A DNA stretch of 45,097 nucleotides from Blautia sp. An81 (GCF_002161285.1 NZ_NFHH01000030.1:1-45097), one strand, 5' to 3'; shown: positions 24,535-33,459, counted from the first letter of the stretch. Translations and numbers: made by a program. The notes: generated by a model not told the origin, from the sequence alone.

Positions 24535-25491
24535 CTACATTGTCTGTATCAGCTCTTCCAGTTCTTCCCAGCTCTCCACCTCGTTGACCTTTCTCCGCAC
24601 AGCCGCTGAATGGGGCATTCCGGAAGTATACCAGGCAATATGTTTGCGCATTTCCCGGATTCCTGTATAGGCCCCTTTGTATTCCAGCTGGAGTCTTCCG
24701 TGGCGAAGCATCATTTCTTTGATTTCTTCTTTGTCCGGCGGCGGCAGAAGCTCACCTGTCTCCTGATAATGAAGTATCCTGGAAAAAAGCCAGGGATTTC
24801 CCTGGACGCCCCGTCCTATCATAATGCCGTCGCAGCCTGTTTCCCTTACTATGGCCTCTGCTTTTTCAGGGGAATCTATGTCTCCATTTCCAATGACCGG
24901 AATAGAAACTGCCTCTTTTACCTGCCGGATAATATCCCAGTCTGCCTGTCCGGAATAATACTGTTCCCTGGTCCTTCCGTGGACGGCTATGGCTGCAGCT
25001 CCTGCATCCTCTGCGATTTTTGCAATTTCCACTGCATTTACACTGTCTTCCGTAAATCCCTTTCGGATTTTCACTGTTAAAGGCTTCTCAATGGCCCTTG
25101 AAACCTTATATATGATTTCATGAACCAGGGCAGGATTTTTCATCAGTGCAGAGCCTTCTCCGTTATTTACCACCTTTGGGACCGGACATCCCATATTTAT
25201 ATCCAGAATATCAAAATTTCTCTCTTCTATCTGTCTGGCAATCTCTGCCATAAGGTCCGGCTCTGAACCAAAAAGCTGGAGAGACACCGGTCTCTCCCTC
25301 TCATCGATCTGCATAAGGCTTTCTGTATTTTTATTTTTATAATATATGGCCTTGGCGCTTACCATTTCTGTACAGATCAGCCCTGCTCCCTGCTCTTTGC
25401 ACAGGAGGCGGAAGGGGAGGTCCGTTACACCTGCCATAGGCGCCAGCACCAGATTGTTTTCCAGTGTTACGTTTCCGATTTTAAGCTTCAT
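24535..25491 (-). CDS. dusB: tRNA-dihydrouridine synthase, DusB type
   Basis: A 318-residue FMN enzyme that reduces uridine to dihydrouridine in the tRNA D-loop region. The TIM-barrel motifs are [13 protein letters not shown] (17-29), [12 protein letters not shown] with the catalytic Cys102, [26 protein letters not shown] and [14 protein letters not shown]. The C-terminal helical domain ([11 protein letters not shown]) binds tRNA. It overlaps coaX by 11 bases and is the last gene of the argF operon. No terminator is seen before the greA promoter. Confidence 0.95.
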   Translation of the reverse strand: MKLKIGNVTLENNLVLAPMAGVTDLPFRLLCKEQGAGLICTEMVSAKAIYYKNKNTESLMQIDERERPVSLQLFGSEPDLMAEIARQIEERNFDILDINMGCPVPKVVNNGEGSALMKNPALVHEIIYKVSRAIEKPLTVKIRKGFTEDSVNAVEIAKIAEDAGAAAIAVHGRTREQYYSGQADWDIIRQVKEAVSIPVIGNGDIDSPEKAEAIVRETGCDGIMIGRGVQGNPWLFSRILHYQETGELLPPPDKEEIKEMMLRHGRLQLEYKGAYTGIREMRKHIAWYTSGMPHSAAVRRKVNEVESWEELEELIQTM

Positions 25492-26272
25492 TCCTGCTCT
25501 CTGCCTCTTTGTTTTTTTCGTATATGATCCGAAGGCCCTCTAAAGTCAGCCGCTGGTCATAGATATCGATGGCCTCAGTCTCCCTGGCCAGTACCTTTCC
25601 CAGTCCTCCGGTAGCCACTACCTTGAGATTTTCCAGACCGGATTCTTCCTTCACTTTCTTTACAATATACTCTACCTGTCCGATATAGCCGTACACCAGC
25701 CCGGCCTGCATACTGGTTATGGTATCTTTTGCCAGTATGGATTCCGGCTTTTCTATGGCAAATTTCGGAAGTTTAGCCGCCTGCTGCCACAGGGCTTTAG
25801 CACTGATCTCCAGCCCTGGAGATGTAATCTCCGCTACAAATTCTCCTTCTTCATTTACCAGGTCGTAGGTAGTAGCTGTACCAAAATCAGCAATCAGCAC
25901 CGGCCCTCCATAAATCTCATAGGCAGCTGCCGCATCCACGATCCGGTCCGCTCCCAGAGATCTGGGATTTGCTGTCTTAATGACAATTCCCGTAAAACTA
26001 TCTGCCTTTACAAGATAAGGCTTTATATGGAAGTATTTTATGATGCTGCTGGTAAGAGAATGCATAACATCAGGCACAACTGAGCTGATAATGGCAGCGT
26101 CCACCCCTTCCTTATTGATTCCCCGGTATTCCAGCATATTACAGATAAAAATCCCGTATTCATCAGAGGTCCGGCTGTAGCCTGTAGTCATCCGAAAAGT
26201 TCCCTTTAATTCTTTCTCCTCAAAAACTCCCAGTGTTATATGCGTATTTCCAACATCTATAACCAGCAGCAT
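25481..26272 (-). CDS. coaX: Type III pantothenate kinase
   Basis: A 263-residue kinase that phosphorylates pantothenate, the first step of coenzyme A synthesis. ASKHA-fold motifs are [15 protein letters not shown] (3-17), [14 protein letters not shown] and [12 protein letters not shown]. The C-terminal [12 protein letters not shown] is the second phosphate-binding loop. It starts 3 bases after the DUF6145 gene. Placement with birA groups two cofactor genes in one operon. Confidence 0.96.
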   Translation of the reverse strand: MLLVIDVGNTHITLGVFEEKELKGTFRMTTGYSRTSDEYGIFICNMLEYRGINKEGVDAAIISSVVPDVMHSLTSSIIKYFHIKPYLVKADSFTGIVIKTANPRSLGADRIVDAAAAYEIYGGPVLIADFGTATTYDLVNEEGEFVAEITSPGLEISAKALWQQAAKLPKFAIEKPESILAKDTITSMQAGLVYGYIGQVEYIVKKVKEESGLENLKVVATGGLGKVLARETEAIDIYDQRLTLEGLRIIYEKNKEAESRNEA

Positions 26273-26275
26273 GTC

Positions 26276-26611
26276 CTATTCCTCCAGCCCTTCCCCCAGG
26301 AAGAACACCCGGTAATATAATTCCAGAGACTCCAGAAGCTCTCTTTTGGTCTTTCGAAGTTCTTTGATCCTCAGCACACTGCCGATATCGTCAAACATAG
26401 CGTCAGCTTCCAGGGCTTCCACCTGAAACTGAAGATTTCCCTCTTCATCAAACTCCAGAGTAAGGATTCCGCCGATTTCCTCTGTGTACATAACGCACAT
26501 GATCTGCAGCTCATCCTTTATCTGCTGAGGCAGGGCAGAAAAATCTTCATTAAAATAATATTTCTGTTCATAGGCGCTGGCGCCGCATAAAACTACTTTA
26601 TCTTTATACAT
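26276..26611 (-). CDS. DUF6145-like protein, 111 residues
   Basis: A small acidic protein that begins MYKDKVVLCGASAYEQKYYF and contains LPQQIKDELQIMCVMYTEEIG and LEFDEEGNLQFQVEA; the C-terminus is a helix with LRKTKRELLESLELYYRVFF. Longer frames open at 26,638 and 26,668, but ATG 26611 has AAGGAATGTGAAA, and the extra residues overlap birA. It is found between birA and coaX in related Clostridia. Function is unknown. Confidence 0.7.
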   Translation of the reverse strand: MYKDKVVLCGASAYEQKYYFNEDFSALPQQIKDELQIMCVMYTEEIGGILTLEFDEEGNLQFQVEALEADAMFDDIGSVLRIKELRKTKRELLESLELYYRVFFLGEGLEE

Positions 26612-26630
26612 TTTCACATTCCTTTTCTCT

Positions 26631-27479
26631 TTATACATAGCTGTACAGTCCCCGGACGGAAACCTCACCTGACAGGATTTCTCTCAGATTTCCATGACTG
26701 TCTTCCACCAAAAGCTCGCCCCTGTCATTGATTCCCCTGGCAGTTCCCTGCCATTGGCTGTTTTTCTCCAGGATTCGTACCTGCTGGTCTTTGTTCAGAA
26801 GAAGGCTTTCATAGTCTTCTTTCATTAGGGAAAGGTCTTTGGTTCTGAGAAATTTTTTATAATTTTCTTCAAAGCACTCCATAATCCTGGCGATTCCTTC
26901 AATTCTGTCTGCTTCTTCTCCTATTTCCAGAGCCAGGGAAGTAGCCTTGTCCCCAAGCTCTGGGGGGAATTTTTTCTGATTTACATTAATCCCCACTCCG
27001 ATCACGATATACTCTGGATTCTGGCCCTTTAGCTTCATTTCTGTGAGAATACCGCAGATTTTTTTTCCGGAATACACCAGGTCATTGGGCCACTTGATAC
27101 CTGCCCTTTTTCCTGTAAGCTGCTCCACACCCTGGGCCACAGACAATCCCATGACCAAAGTGAGCTGGGAAGCAGATAACGGCTGAATCTCAGGTTTCCA
27201 CAGAAGAAGGCTCATATAAATATTCTCTCCCGGAGGAGAGGTCCATACTCTCCCCTGGCGGCCTTTTCCGGCAGTCTGTTTTTCCGCCACAAAAAGGGCG
27301 CCGTCTGGATTTTTGATTCCTTTTTCCATCCAGATACGGCTCCCTGCATAGTCTTTTGCCCAATTATTGGTGGAATCTATCTCTTCTTTCCACAGAACCT
27401 GCCGGGCAATCTTTTCAGTTCTGAGACATTCCTGAAACCGCCCGGCAGGGAAATACTGTTGGTTATTATCTTTGCACAT
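26631..27479 (-). CDS. birA: Biotin--[acetyl-CoA-carboxylase] ligase
   Basis: A 282-residue ligase that joins biotin to carboxylase carrier proteins. The biotin-AMP loop reads AGKGRQGRVWTSPPGENIYMS (quoted residues start near 70; the core is GRQGRVW). IKWPNDLVYSGKKICGIL holds the catalytic lysines, and VIGVGINVNQ follows. A small C-terminal beta domain ends in SGEVSVRG. It lacks the N-terminal helix-turn-helix of E. coli BirA, so it is enzyme only, not a repressor. Its ATG overlaps the argF stop (TAATG). Confidence 0.93.
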   Translation of the reverse strand: MCKDNNQQYFPAGRFQECLRTEKIARQVLWKEEIDSTNNWAKDYAGSRIWMEKGIKNPDGALFVAEKQTAGKGRQGRVWTSPPGENIYMSLLLWKPEIQPLSASQLTLVMGLSVAQGVEQLTGKRAGIKWPNDLVYSGKKICGILTEMKLKGQNPEYIVIGVGINVNQKKFPPELGDKATSLALEIGEEADRIEGIARIMECFEENYKKFLRTKDLSLMKEDYESLLLNKDQQVRILEKNSQWQGTARGINDRGELLVEDSHGNLREILSGEVSVRGLYSYV

Positions 27480-28474
27480 TAAATTTCTGCTCCCAGAGTA
27501 GCGGCCATCACAGCTTTAATGGTATGCATCCGGTTTTCCGCCTCGTCAAAGACTACAGACTGAGGAGATTCGAAGACTTCATCTGTAACTTCCATCTCTG
27601 TAATGCCGTATTTTTCCCCCATTTCCTTTCCAATTTCTGTATCCAGGTCATGGAAAGAGGGCAGACAGTGAAGAAAAATTGCCTGGCTTCCTGCATTTTC
27701 CATTACTTCTTTTGTTACTTTGTAAGGAGACAGCTCCCGGATTCTTTCTTCCCATACTTCGTCAGGTTCACCCATGGATACCCATACATCTGTGCAGATC
27801 ACATCGGCTCCCTTTGTGCCTTCCTTTACGTCTTCTGTAAGGGTGATCGTTCCTCCTGACTCTTTTGCATAGCCTTGGCACTGCTCTACCAGTTCCTGGT
27901 TTGGGAAATATTTCTTCGGAGCACAGGCTACGAAATGCATGCCCATCTTGGCACAGAGGATCATCAGAGAATTTCCCATATTATATCTGGCATCTCCCAT
28001 GTATACCAGTTTCAGGCCTTCTACTTTTCCCAGGTGTTCTTTGATTGTCAGAAGATCCGCCAGCATCTGCGTGGGGTGATACTCGTTAGTCAGCCCATTC
28101 CAAACCGGAACTCCCGCATACCGGGCCAGTTCTTCTACGATTTCCTGGCCAAAGCCTCTGTATTCGATACCATCATAAATCCTTCCCAGAACTCTGGCTG
28201 TATCTTTAATGCTCTCCTTTTTTCCAATCTGAGAGCTCTTAGGGTCCAGGAAAGTGCTTCCCATTCCCAGGTCGCTGGCTGCAACTTCAAAAGAGCAGCG
28301 GGTTCTTGTACTGTTCTTTTCAAAGATCAAAGCAATGTTTTTTCCTCTGAGAACATCTACCGCTTCTCCTTTTTTCTTCTTCTCTTTCAGCTTTGCTGAC
28401 AGGTCAATGAGATACTCGATTTCTTCTTTTGTAAAATCTTTCAGTGTGAGAAAATTACGTCCTTTTAAGTCCAT
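27479..28474 (-). CDS. argF: Ornithine carbamoyltransferase
   Basis: A 331-residue enzyme that makes citrulline from ornithine and carbamoyl phosphate. The phosphate loop is [15 protein letters not shown] (about 53-67). [19 protein letters not shown] holds the HPTQ motif, and the ornithine site includes DVWVSMGEP and [12 protein letters not shown]. It starts the five-gene operon argF-birA-DUF6145-coaX-dusB at ATG 28474, with ACAGGAGGAAAAGCAAT before it. It could be the anabolic or catabolic enzyme. No arginine deiminase genes are in the window. Confidence 0.96.
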   Translation of the reverse strand: MDLKGRNFLTLKDFTKEEIEYLIDLSAKLKEKKKKGEAVDVLRGKNIALIFEKNSTRTRCSFEVAASDLGMGSTFLDPKSSQIGKKESIKDTARVLGRIYDGIEYRGFGQEIVEELARYAGVPVWNGLTNEYHPTQMLADLLTIKEHLGKVEGLKLVYMGDARYNMGNSLMILCAKMGMHFVACAPKKYFPNQELVEQCQGYAKESGGTITLTEDVKEGTKGADVICTDVWVSMGEPDEVWEERIRELSPYKVTKEVMENAGSQAIFLHCLPSFHDLDTEIGKEMGEKYGITEMEVTDEVFESPQSVVFDEAENRMHTIKAVMAATLGAEI

Positions 28475-28549
28475 ATTGCTTTTCCTCCTGTTTTGGTTTT
28501 TATATATTCAGACTGATACAGCTATGCCCTTATCCGCTAATTTCCTTCC

Positions 28550-28579
28550 ATAATAACATGCTTTCCTTGTACAGGGCAA
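28550..28579 (-). promoter_or_regulatory. Probable promoter of the argF operon
   Basis: TTGCCC (28,574-28,579) and TATTAT (28,550-28,555) on the minus strand have an 18-base spacer. TTGAAC lies 9 bases farther upstream. The leader would be about 70 bases. Confidence 0.55.
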
Positions 28580-28639
28580 TAGTTCAAGTCATTTTTCCCT
28601 GATAAATCGTAAAAGTTTAATCCGATGAAACAGCAAAAA

Positions 28640-28668
28640 GGACCCCTGCATGTCTGCAGCGGCCCCCT
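28640..28668 (-). terminator. Terminator after the nfeD-SPFH operon
   Basis: On the minus strand GGGGCCGCTGCA folds on TGCAGGGGTCC (one mismatch and G:U pairs) with loop GACA, followed by TTTTTGCTG. Confidence 0.75.
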
Positions 28669-28694
28669 TGCCATCTGTTTCACTTTATTCCCGC

Positions 28695-28746
28695 GAGCAA
28701 CGAGCCAAGCGGGCATGCTCGCATGTCCATTTGGCGACTGCCGCGA
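28695..28746 (+). repeat. REP-like structured repeat, copy B
   Basis: In the same orientation as copy A: GAGCAACGAGCCAAGCGG, then GCATGCTCGCATG, then CATTTGGCGACTGCCGCGA. It lies between the SPFH stop and the terminator and so is in the 3' untranslated part of that transcript (antisense orientation). It folds by GCCAA/TTGGC and GCATG/CATGC pairing, with outer arms CCCGCGAGC and CGCGAGGG-like bases. Confidence 0.7.
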
Positions 28747-28753
28747 GGGTCTT

Positions 28754-29689
28754 TTATTTATTTTCACTGTCTTTGATAACTTCTGTCAAAGAAGAAGCAA
28801 GTCCGGCAATTCCCTGTATTTCAGAAGGAATAATGATCTTTGTGGATCTGCCGTCTGCTGCTTTCTGAAATGCCTCCAGGCTCTTCAGAGTCAGCACCGC
28901 CTGGTCTGCTCCGGCTTCTTTGATAAAACGGATACCGTCTGCATTGGCCTGCTGCACTTTCAAAATCGCTTCTGCCTTACCTTCTGCCTCCCGGATCATC
29001 TTCTCTTTCTCAGCCTCAGCACGAAGGATGGTTGCCTGTTTTTCAGCCTCTGCGTCAAGGATTTCCGATTCTTTCTTTCCTTCTGCCACAAGAATGGTGG
29101 ATTTTTTCTCACCTTCTGCACGGAGAATAGCTTCACGGCGTTCACGTTCCGCCTTCATCTGTTTCTCCATGGCTTCCTGGATAGCTGCCGGCGGAATAAT
29201 ATTCTTCAGTTCCACACGATTTACCTTAATGCCCCAGGGATCTGTGGCCACATCCAGAGAAGCCCTCATCTTGGTATTAATAATCTCTCTTGATGTAAGA
29301 GTAGCGTCCAGCTCCATATCACCGATAATATTACGAAGAGTTGTAGCTGTCAGATTTTCAATAGCCATAATGGGATTTTCCACGCCATAGGTAAAGAGCC
29401 TTGGGTCTGTAATCTGGAAAAACACAACTGTATCGATACGCATGGTAACATTATCTTTTGTGATCACCGGCTGAGGAGCAAAGTCCACAACCTGCTCTTT
29501 TAAATTTACCTTCCGCGCAACCCGGTCAATAAAAGGAATCTTAATATGCAGTCCCGTTCCCCAGGTTGCCAGATACATTCCCAGCCTCTCAATAATTAAT
29601 GCATGTGCCTGAGGCACGATCTTGATGCAGGAAGCTGCCAGGATCAACAGCAAAACTACTAACACAATTACTACAATTAAACCAGCCAT
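28754..29689 (-). CDS. SPFH/Band 7 membrane-scaffold protein (stomatin/QmcA type)
   Basis: A 311-residue protein. An N-terminal membrane anchor (GLIVVIVLVVLLLILAAS) is followed by the SPFH domain: HALIIERLGMYLATWGTGLH, EQVVDFAPQPVITKDNVTM and VFFQITDPRLFTYG, then ALIVSREIIN-like and PWGIKVNRVELKNIIPP. Residues about 185-260 are a Glu/Ala/Lys-rich coiled coil with repeated AEGEKKS, AEGKKES and AEAEKQA units. It probably organises membrane microdomains. ATG 29689 has GGAGGTGGAAAAGTAGT; the longer frame at 29710 is within nfeD. It overlaps the nfeD stop region, and the SPFH-NfeD pair is a known functional couple. Confidence 0.93.
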   Translation of the reverse strand: MAGLIVVIVLVVLLLILAASCIKIVPQAHALIIERLGMYLATWGTGLHIKIPFIDRVARKVNLKEQVVDFAPQPVITKDNVTMRIDTVVFFQITDPRLFTYGVENPIMAIENLTATTLRNIIGDMELDATLTSREIINTKMRASLDVATDPWGIKVNRVELKNIIPPAAIQEAMEKQMKAERERREAILRAEGEKKSTILVAEGKKESEILDAEAEKQATILRAEAEKEKMIREAEGKAEAILKVQQANADGIRFIKEAGADQAVLTLKSLEAFQKAADGRSTKIIIPSEIQGIAGLASSLTEVIKDSENK

Positions 29690-29690
29690 A

Positions 29691-30137
29691 CTACTTTTCC
29701 ACCTCCACAATCAGTTTGACGCCTTCCACCGCCAGAACTTTCACTACTTTTCCTTCTTCAATAGTATCTCCATTTTCTGACTTTGCAGTCCAGACCATGC
29801 CGTCCACCATCACCTGTCCTTCTGCCTTCAGATTATCTATGGTCTCTACCACCACCCCTGTCTTTCCCGGTATACTATCTACATTGGTTTTCTGCTGGTT
29901 CTTGTTCATATACCTTACAGCCAGAGGTCTGGTAAATACCAGCAGCACCACTGAAACCGCAAGAAACAGCAGAATCTGGAGCCAGACAGGACCGCCCAGA
30001 AGTGAAACCACAAGGGCTGCTAAAGCTCCTCCCGCAAACCAGATGGTGGTAAGTCCCAGTGTAATAATCTCAATGACCACCAGAACTGCCAGGATAATAA
30101 GCCAGATAATAGGGATCATTCCCGCTGTTACTGCCAT
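29691..30137 (-). CDS. NfeD-like membrane protein
   Basis: A 148-residue partner of the SPFH protein. Residues 1-75 hold three hydrophobic helices (IIWLIILAVLVVIEIITLGL, GGALAALVVSLLGG and LQILLFLAVSVVLLVFTRP). The C-terminal 70 residues are the NfeD OB-fold: GKTGVVVETIDNLKAEGQVM and MVWTAKSENGDTIEEGKVV. This is the short form without the serine-protease domain. It starts at ATG 30137, with AGGAGAAGGTGGGAAA ahead of it. Confidence 0.92.
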   Translation of the reverse strand: MAVTAGMIPIIWLIILAVLVVIEIITLGLTTIWFAGGALAALVVSLLGGPVWLQILLFLAVSVVLLVFTRPLAVRYMNKNQQKTNVDSIPGKTGVVVETIDNLKAEGQVMVDGMVWTAKSENGDTIEEGKVVKVLAVEGVKLIVEVEK

Positions 30138-30239
30138 TTTCCCACCTTCTCCTTATTTTATTCCTCAAAGCAGCTTCTCCCAATGTGAAAAAGGGAATCT
30201 TCTCTGTAAAGCAGAGCCCTGACTTTGATAGGTGACTTT

Positions 30240-30268
30240 ATTATATCTTAATTTTCTGAAATCAACAA
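30240..30268 (-). promoter_or_regulatory. Promoter of nfeD-SPFH
   Basis: TTGTTG (30,263-30,268) and TATAAT (30,240-30,245) on the minus strand are 17 bases apart. The leader is about 95 bases and contains a small hairpin, CTCTG-CTTTA-CAGAG. The rest of the 30,138-30,449 gap holds only the sleB terminator. Confidence 0.8.
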
Positions 30269-30384
30269 GATTTTCTTGAATTATTTAACAAATCTGGCAC
30301 ACATTTTACAGAATTGAAACATATTAAAAGATGTGTGGAATTTTGTCTGTGAAGGTATAGTGCAGAATAAATTTCCAAAAGCAA

Positions 30385-30425
30385 AAAGAGCATCCAGAAA
30401 CTTCTCTCTTTCCCGGACGCTCTTT
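30385..30425 (-). terminator. Terminator after the SleB gene
   Basis: AAAGAGCGTCCGG and CTGGATGCTCTTT pair (with G:U) on the minus strand, followed by TTTTTGC. Confidence 0.8.
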
Positions 30426-30449
30426 TCGGTTAATTCTTTTTCTTATTTC

Positions 30450-31313
30450 TTAATAAAATGTCTGATTTGCAATTGTCAGTCCGCTTCCTCCCCCTGCATG
30501 GAAGAAGAGGCAGTCTCCTACAGTGTTTGCCCCTGCAAATACGTCTCTTGCTGCATCATAGCAGTCCTGTCTGGCACCTCTGCTCAATACGGAAGCAAGC
30601 TTTCCGCTGGCTACCGGGGAGAACTGGCCGCTCTGGTAAATAACCTCGGAGATGGTATTGGGGAACTGGGAGCTTCTCACCCGGTTCATTACCACGGCTC
30701 CAACACCGATTTTGCCTTCGTAAGGCTCTCCTCCTGCCTCGCACTCAATGATGGCTGCCATCAGGTCCAGGTCTGCCTGGGATACAGAAGCAGATACCTG
30801 GGCTGCCGCCTGAGCTTCTGCTTCAGCCTGGGCCTGAGCCGCCGCCTGGGCTTCTGCTGCTGCCTGAGCCTCTGCTGCTGCCAGAGCAGCTTCATCTACT
30901 GCCTCTGCACCTACAATATCAGCTTCTGCACCGTAGGAAGCTTCGAAAAGCTGCCTTGCAGCATCTCCGGTAACCAGAAGGTCTCCCCTGATATATCCTT
31001 CTACTTCTCCGGATACTACCTGCAACCAGCCATTCTCTTCTCCTACTACAGTTACCACAGCTCCTGCAGAAAGCTTACCTACCCGGTCTGTTCCGATGTC
31101 AGATCCCTGACGGATATTGGCATATGTATTTACATTTGCCGCCGCCTTATCTGACCAGTCAAAGGACTCCTCCTGTACGGCTTCCTGCACCTGTGCTGTA
31201 TCTATATTCTGATTCTCCCCTGTCGTGTCCGCCATAGCCGGAACCGCCATTGTGACAGTCATCACTCCAACTGTTCCCACACAGGCCAAAAGTTTCTTCA
31301 TTCTCTCTTTCAT
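30450..31313 (-). CDS. Secreted cell-wall hydrolase: SH3 domain plus SleB-type catalytic domain
   Basis: A 287-residue exported enzyme. A signal peptide (MKKLLACVGTVGVMTVTMAVPAMA) is followed by a bacterial SH3 domain (NTYANIRQGSDIGTDRVGKL ... GWLQVVSGEVEGYIRG). A 40-residue linker made almost only of Ala, Gln and Glu follows, then the Hydrolase_2/SleB domain: DLDLMAAIIECEAGGEPYEG with the catalytic Glu, GVGAVVMNRVRSS and DCYDAARDVFAG. SleB-type enzymes cleave cortex or vegetative peptidoglycan. ATG 31313 has TAGGAGGTTATATTTC; the longer frame has none. A WalR-box-like repeat sits just upstream. Confidence 0.9.
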   Translation of the reverse strand: MKERMKKLLACVGTVGVMTVTMAVPAMADTTGENQNIDTAQVQEAVQEESFDWSDKAAANVNTYANIRQGSDIGTDRVGKLSAGAVVTVVGEENGWLQVVSGEVEGYIRGDLLVTGDAARQLFEASYGAEADIVGAEAVDEAALAAAEAQAAAEAQAAAQAQAEAEAQAAAQVSASVSQADLDLMAAIIECEAGGEPYEGKIGVGAVVMNRVRSSQFPNTISEVIYQSGQFSPVASGKLASVLSRGARQDCYDAARDVFAGANTVGDCLFFHAGGGSGLTIANQTFY

Positions 31314-31335
31314 GAAATATAACCTCCTATAAGTC

Positions 31336-31352
31336 TGTAACATTTTTGTTAT
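31336..31352. promoter_or_regulatory. WalR-box-like repeat before the SleB gene
   Basis: TGTAAC-N5-TGTTAT on the plus strand fits the WalR pattern TGTWAH-N5-TGTWAH. It is 23 to 39 bases from the ATG, in an A/T-rich region where chance matches are common, and its strand is opposite to the gene. I could not place a clear promoter in 31,314-31,547, which has no gene. Confidence 0.3.
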
Positions 31353-31547
31353 CATTTGTTACAAATTTATTAAGCTATGTTACGGACATATTCTATCAAG
31401 GTTACATTTTATTGTCAAGCGGGTAATTTTTGTAACATTTCACAGAATTTAGGAGGTAAAAATCCTAAAAAAGGTAATTTTGTAAAAAATATGTATTATT
31501 TTGTTAATTTAAACAATTTTCCCGGACTGTTTTTCTTGTAAAGACAC

Positions 31548-32357
31548 TCAAGAATTTCTTCTCTGCCGGGAAGCCTCATACATCAGGATTCCGGAAGCCA
31601 TAGCTGCATTGAGAGACTCTACTTGCCCCTCCATGGGAATCCGGATCCAGATATCTGCCTTTTGTGAAAGCTCTCTGCTTAATCCATTTCCTTCATTTCC
31701 AATAAAAAAAGCCGTGCCCTTTGTGTAATCCTCCTGGTCATAACTGTTTTTTCCTTCCAAATGTGCCGCGTATCCGGTGATTTTCTTTTCCCTTAGCCAG
31801 GGAAGAATCTCTTCCTGAATGGAGGAAGTGTAATAGAAAGGCATACGGTAAACAGAACCCATTGTAGAACGGATTACTTTTGGATTGTAAATATCCACAG
31901 AATTTTTCGACAGGATAATCCCTGTTACCCCTGCTCCCTCCCCAGTTCTGAGAATCGTTCCCAGATTTCCCGGGTCCTGAAGGTCTTCCAATATCATAAG
32001 AAGAGGGACTTTTCCCTCTGGCACCAGCTCCTCCAGGGTACAGTCTCTCATCTTTATCAGACACAGCACTCCCTGAGGCGTTACCGTATCGGAAAGTGTC
32101 TTAAAGACTTTATCTTCCACAACTTCTATGATTTCTCTCTCTTCTTTCTCCAATCCTTTCTCTCGAAGTATCTCCTTCCAGGTTCCTTTTTCGGCAAAAG
32201 CACCAGAAAGATATACCTTTTCAATCCTGTCTGCCGGGGCTTCCCGGAACATCTTAAGTCCCTCTGCAATAAAAAGCCCTTCTTCTCTTCTTACTTTTGA
32301 TTTTTTCAATAATTGCTGTATTTTCTTTATCTGCCCATTTGACGTACTTGTGATCAT
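31548..32357 (-). CDS. TrmH/SpoU-family RNA 2'-O-methyltransferase
   Basis: A 269-residue SPOUT-fold enzyme. The N-terminal substrate-binding domain has KIQQLLKKSKVRREEGLFIAEG. The knot motifs are ILEDLQDPGNLGTILRTGEG, AFFIGNEGNGLSRELS, and VESLNAAMASGILMYEASRQ. It resembles RlmB/YsgA-like proteins that methylate 23S rRNA, but the target site cannot be read from sequence. ATG 32357 has GGAGGCAGGTAT; a longer frame at 32,429 runs over the pfkA terminator and is less likely. Confidence 0.9.
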   Translation of the reverse strand: MITSTSNGQIKKIQQLLKKSKVRREEGLFIAEGLKMFREAPADRIEKVYLSGAFAEKGTWKEILREKGLEKEEREIIEVVEDKVFKTLSDTVTPQGVLCLIKMRDCTLEELVPEGKVPLLMILEDLQDPGNLGTILRTGEGAGVTGIILSKNSVDIYNPKVIRSTMGSVYRMPFYYTSSIQEEILPWLREKKITGYAAHLEGKNSYDQEDYTKGTAFFIGNEGNGLSRELSQKADIWIRIPMEGQVESLNAAMASGILMYEASRQRRNS

Positions 32358-32400
32358 ATACCTGCCTCCAGTATTAAATTTCAGATATCCTGGTATAAAG

Positions 32401-32436
32401 AAAAGGCGCACTGCATTGATTTGCCGCACGCCTTTT
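32401..32436 (-). terminator. Terminator after pfkA
   Basis: AAAGGCGTGC and GTGCGCCTTT pair on the minus strand around GGCAAATCAATGCA, followed by TTCTTTATACC. The stem is also preceded by A residues, so it could act on both strands. Confidence 0.65.
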
Positions 32437-32457
32437 TCTCTTCTGATAATGCTTTCT

Positions 32458-33459
32458 TTATGCCTGATTCTTTGTGTAATTGTGAGACAAAGAATAGCTG
32501 ACTTCGTACTGATATTCGGAAATAGATTTCTTCATAGACAGCGCTTCGTTGATGTCCATATCCACATACTCACCGTTTCTGTAGCAGATTACTCTCTTCG
32601 TCTTTCCTTCCAGAAGTACGTCCACTGCTTTGGCTCCCATAATAGAAGCATAAACACGGTCTTTACAGGTAGGTGTTCCGCCTCTCTGCATGTGTCCCAG
32701 GATTGTTGCTCTGGTCTCGATTCCTGTGGCAGCCTCAATACGTTTTGCCATAGCTTCAGAATGGCCGATACCCTCTGCATTAATGATAATGTGATGCTTT
32801 TTACCTTTCTTACGGTTATCAATAATGTTATTAATGATCCGCTGCTCATCATAGTCATATTTTTCAGGAAGAAGAATATCTTCCGCACCATTGGCAATAC
32901 CGCACCACAGAGCAAGATAGCCGGCATCCCTTCCCATAACTTCAATGATACTTACACGCTCATGAGAAGTAGAAGTATCACGAACTTTATCGATTGCTTC
33001 CATAGCTGTATTGACAGCTGTGTCAAAACCAATGGTATATTCTGTACATGCAATATCCAAATCAATAGTTCCAGGTACGCCTACAGCATTTACACCCAGA
33101 TTTGCCAGCTTCTGAGCACCGGCAAAGGAACCGTCACCACCGATAACTACCAGACCGTCGATACCGTGTTTCTTACAGATTTCGGCAGCTCTTTTCTGTC
33201 CTTCTTCTGTACGCATTTCTGCACAACGGGCAGTATAAAGAATCGTACCGCCCTTCTGTATGGTATCTGAAACATCCACAGCAGTCATATCTATAATTTC
33301 TTCATTCAATAGGCCTGAATAGCCTTTTAAGATTCCTTTCATCCTGATTCCGCGGCTTAAGCCTCTTCTTACAACCGCACGGATTGCCGCATTCATTCCC
33401 GGAGCATCTCCACCACTTGTTAAAACGCCAATTGTTTTGATTTCTTTATTCGCAGTCAT
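32458..33459 (-). CDS. pfkA: 6-phosphofructokinase
   Basis: A 333-residue glycolytic enzyme. LTSGGDAPGMNAAIRAVVR (13-31) is the nucleotide loop, and VVIGGDGSFAGA (104-115) has Gly after GGD, the ATP-type signature (PPi enzymes have Asp there). The catalytic stretch is PGTIDLDI (129-136), with both Asp residues kept but Leu in the place of the usual Asn. Other motifs are GFDTAVNTAMEAIDKVRDTS, EVMGRDAGYLALW and LGHMQRGGTPT. ATG 33459 has ATGGAGGAGAAAG. It is the last gene of the methyltransferase-dnaE-pfkA unit. Confidence 0.95.
   Translation of the reverse strand: MTANKEIKTIGVLTSGGDAPGMNAAIRAVVRRGLSRGIRMKGILKGYSGLLNEEIIDMTAVDVSDTIQKGGTILYTARCAEMRTEEGQKRAAEICKKHGIDGLVVIGGDGSFAGAQKLANLGVNAVGVPGTIDLDIACTEYTIGFDTAVNTAMEAIDKVRDTSTSHERVSIIEVMGRDAGYLALWCGIANGAEDILLPEKYDYDEQRIINNIIDNRKKGKKHHIIINAEGIGHSEAMAKRIEAATGIETRATILGHMQRGGTPTCKDRVYASIMGAKAVDVLLEGKTKRVICYRNGEYVDMDINEALSMKKSISEYQYEVSYSLSHNYTKNQA

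Noticed and set aside
28500-28520. ArgR-box-like half site (TGAATATATA) in the argF leader
   Set aside because: Only one half matches, and the leader is A/T-rich, so it is not good evidence of arginine control.
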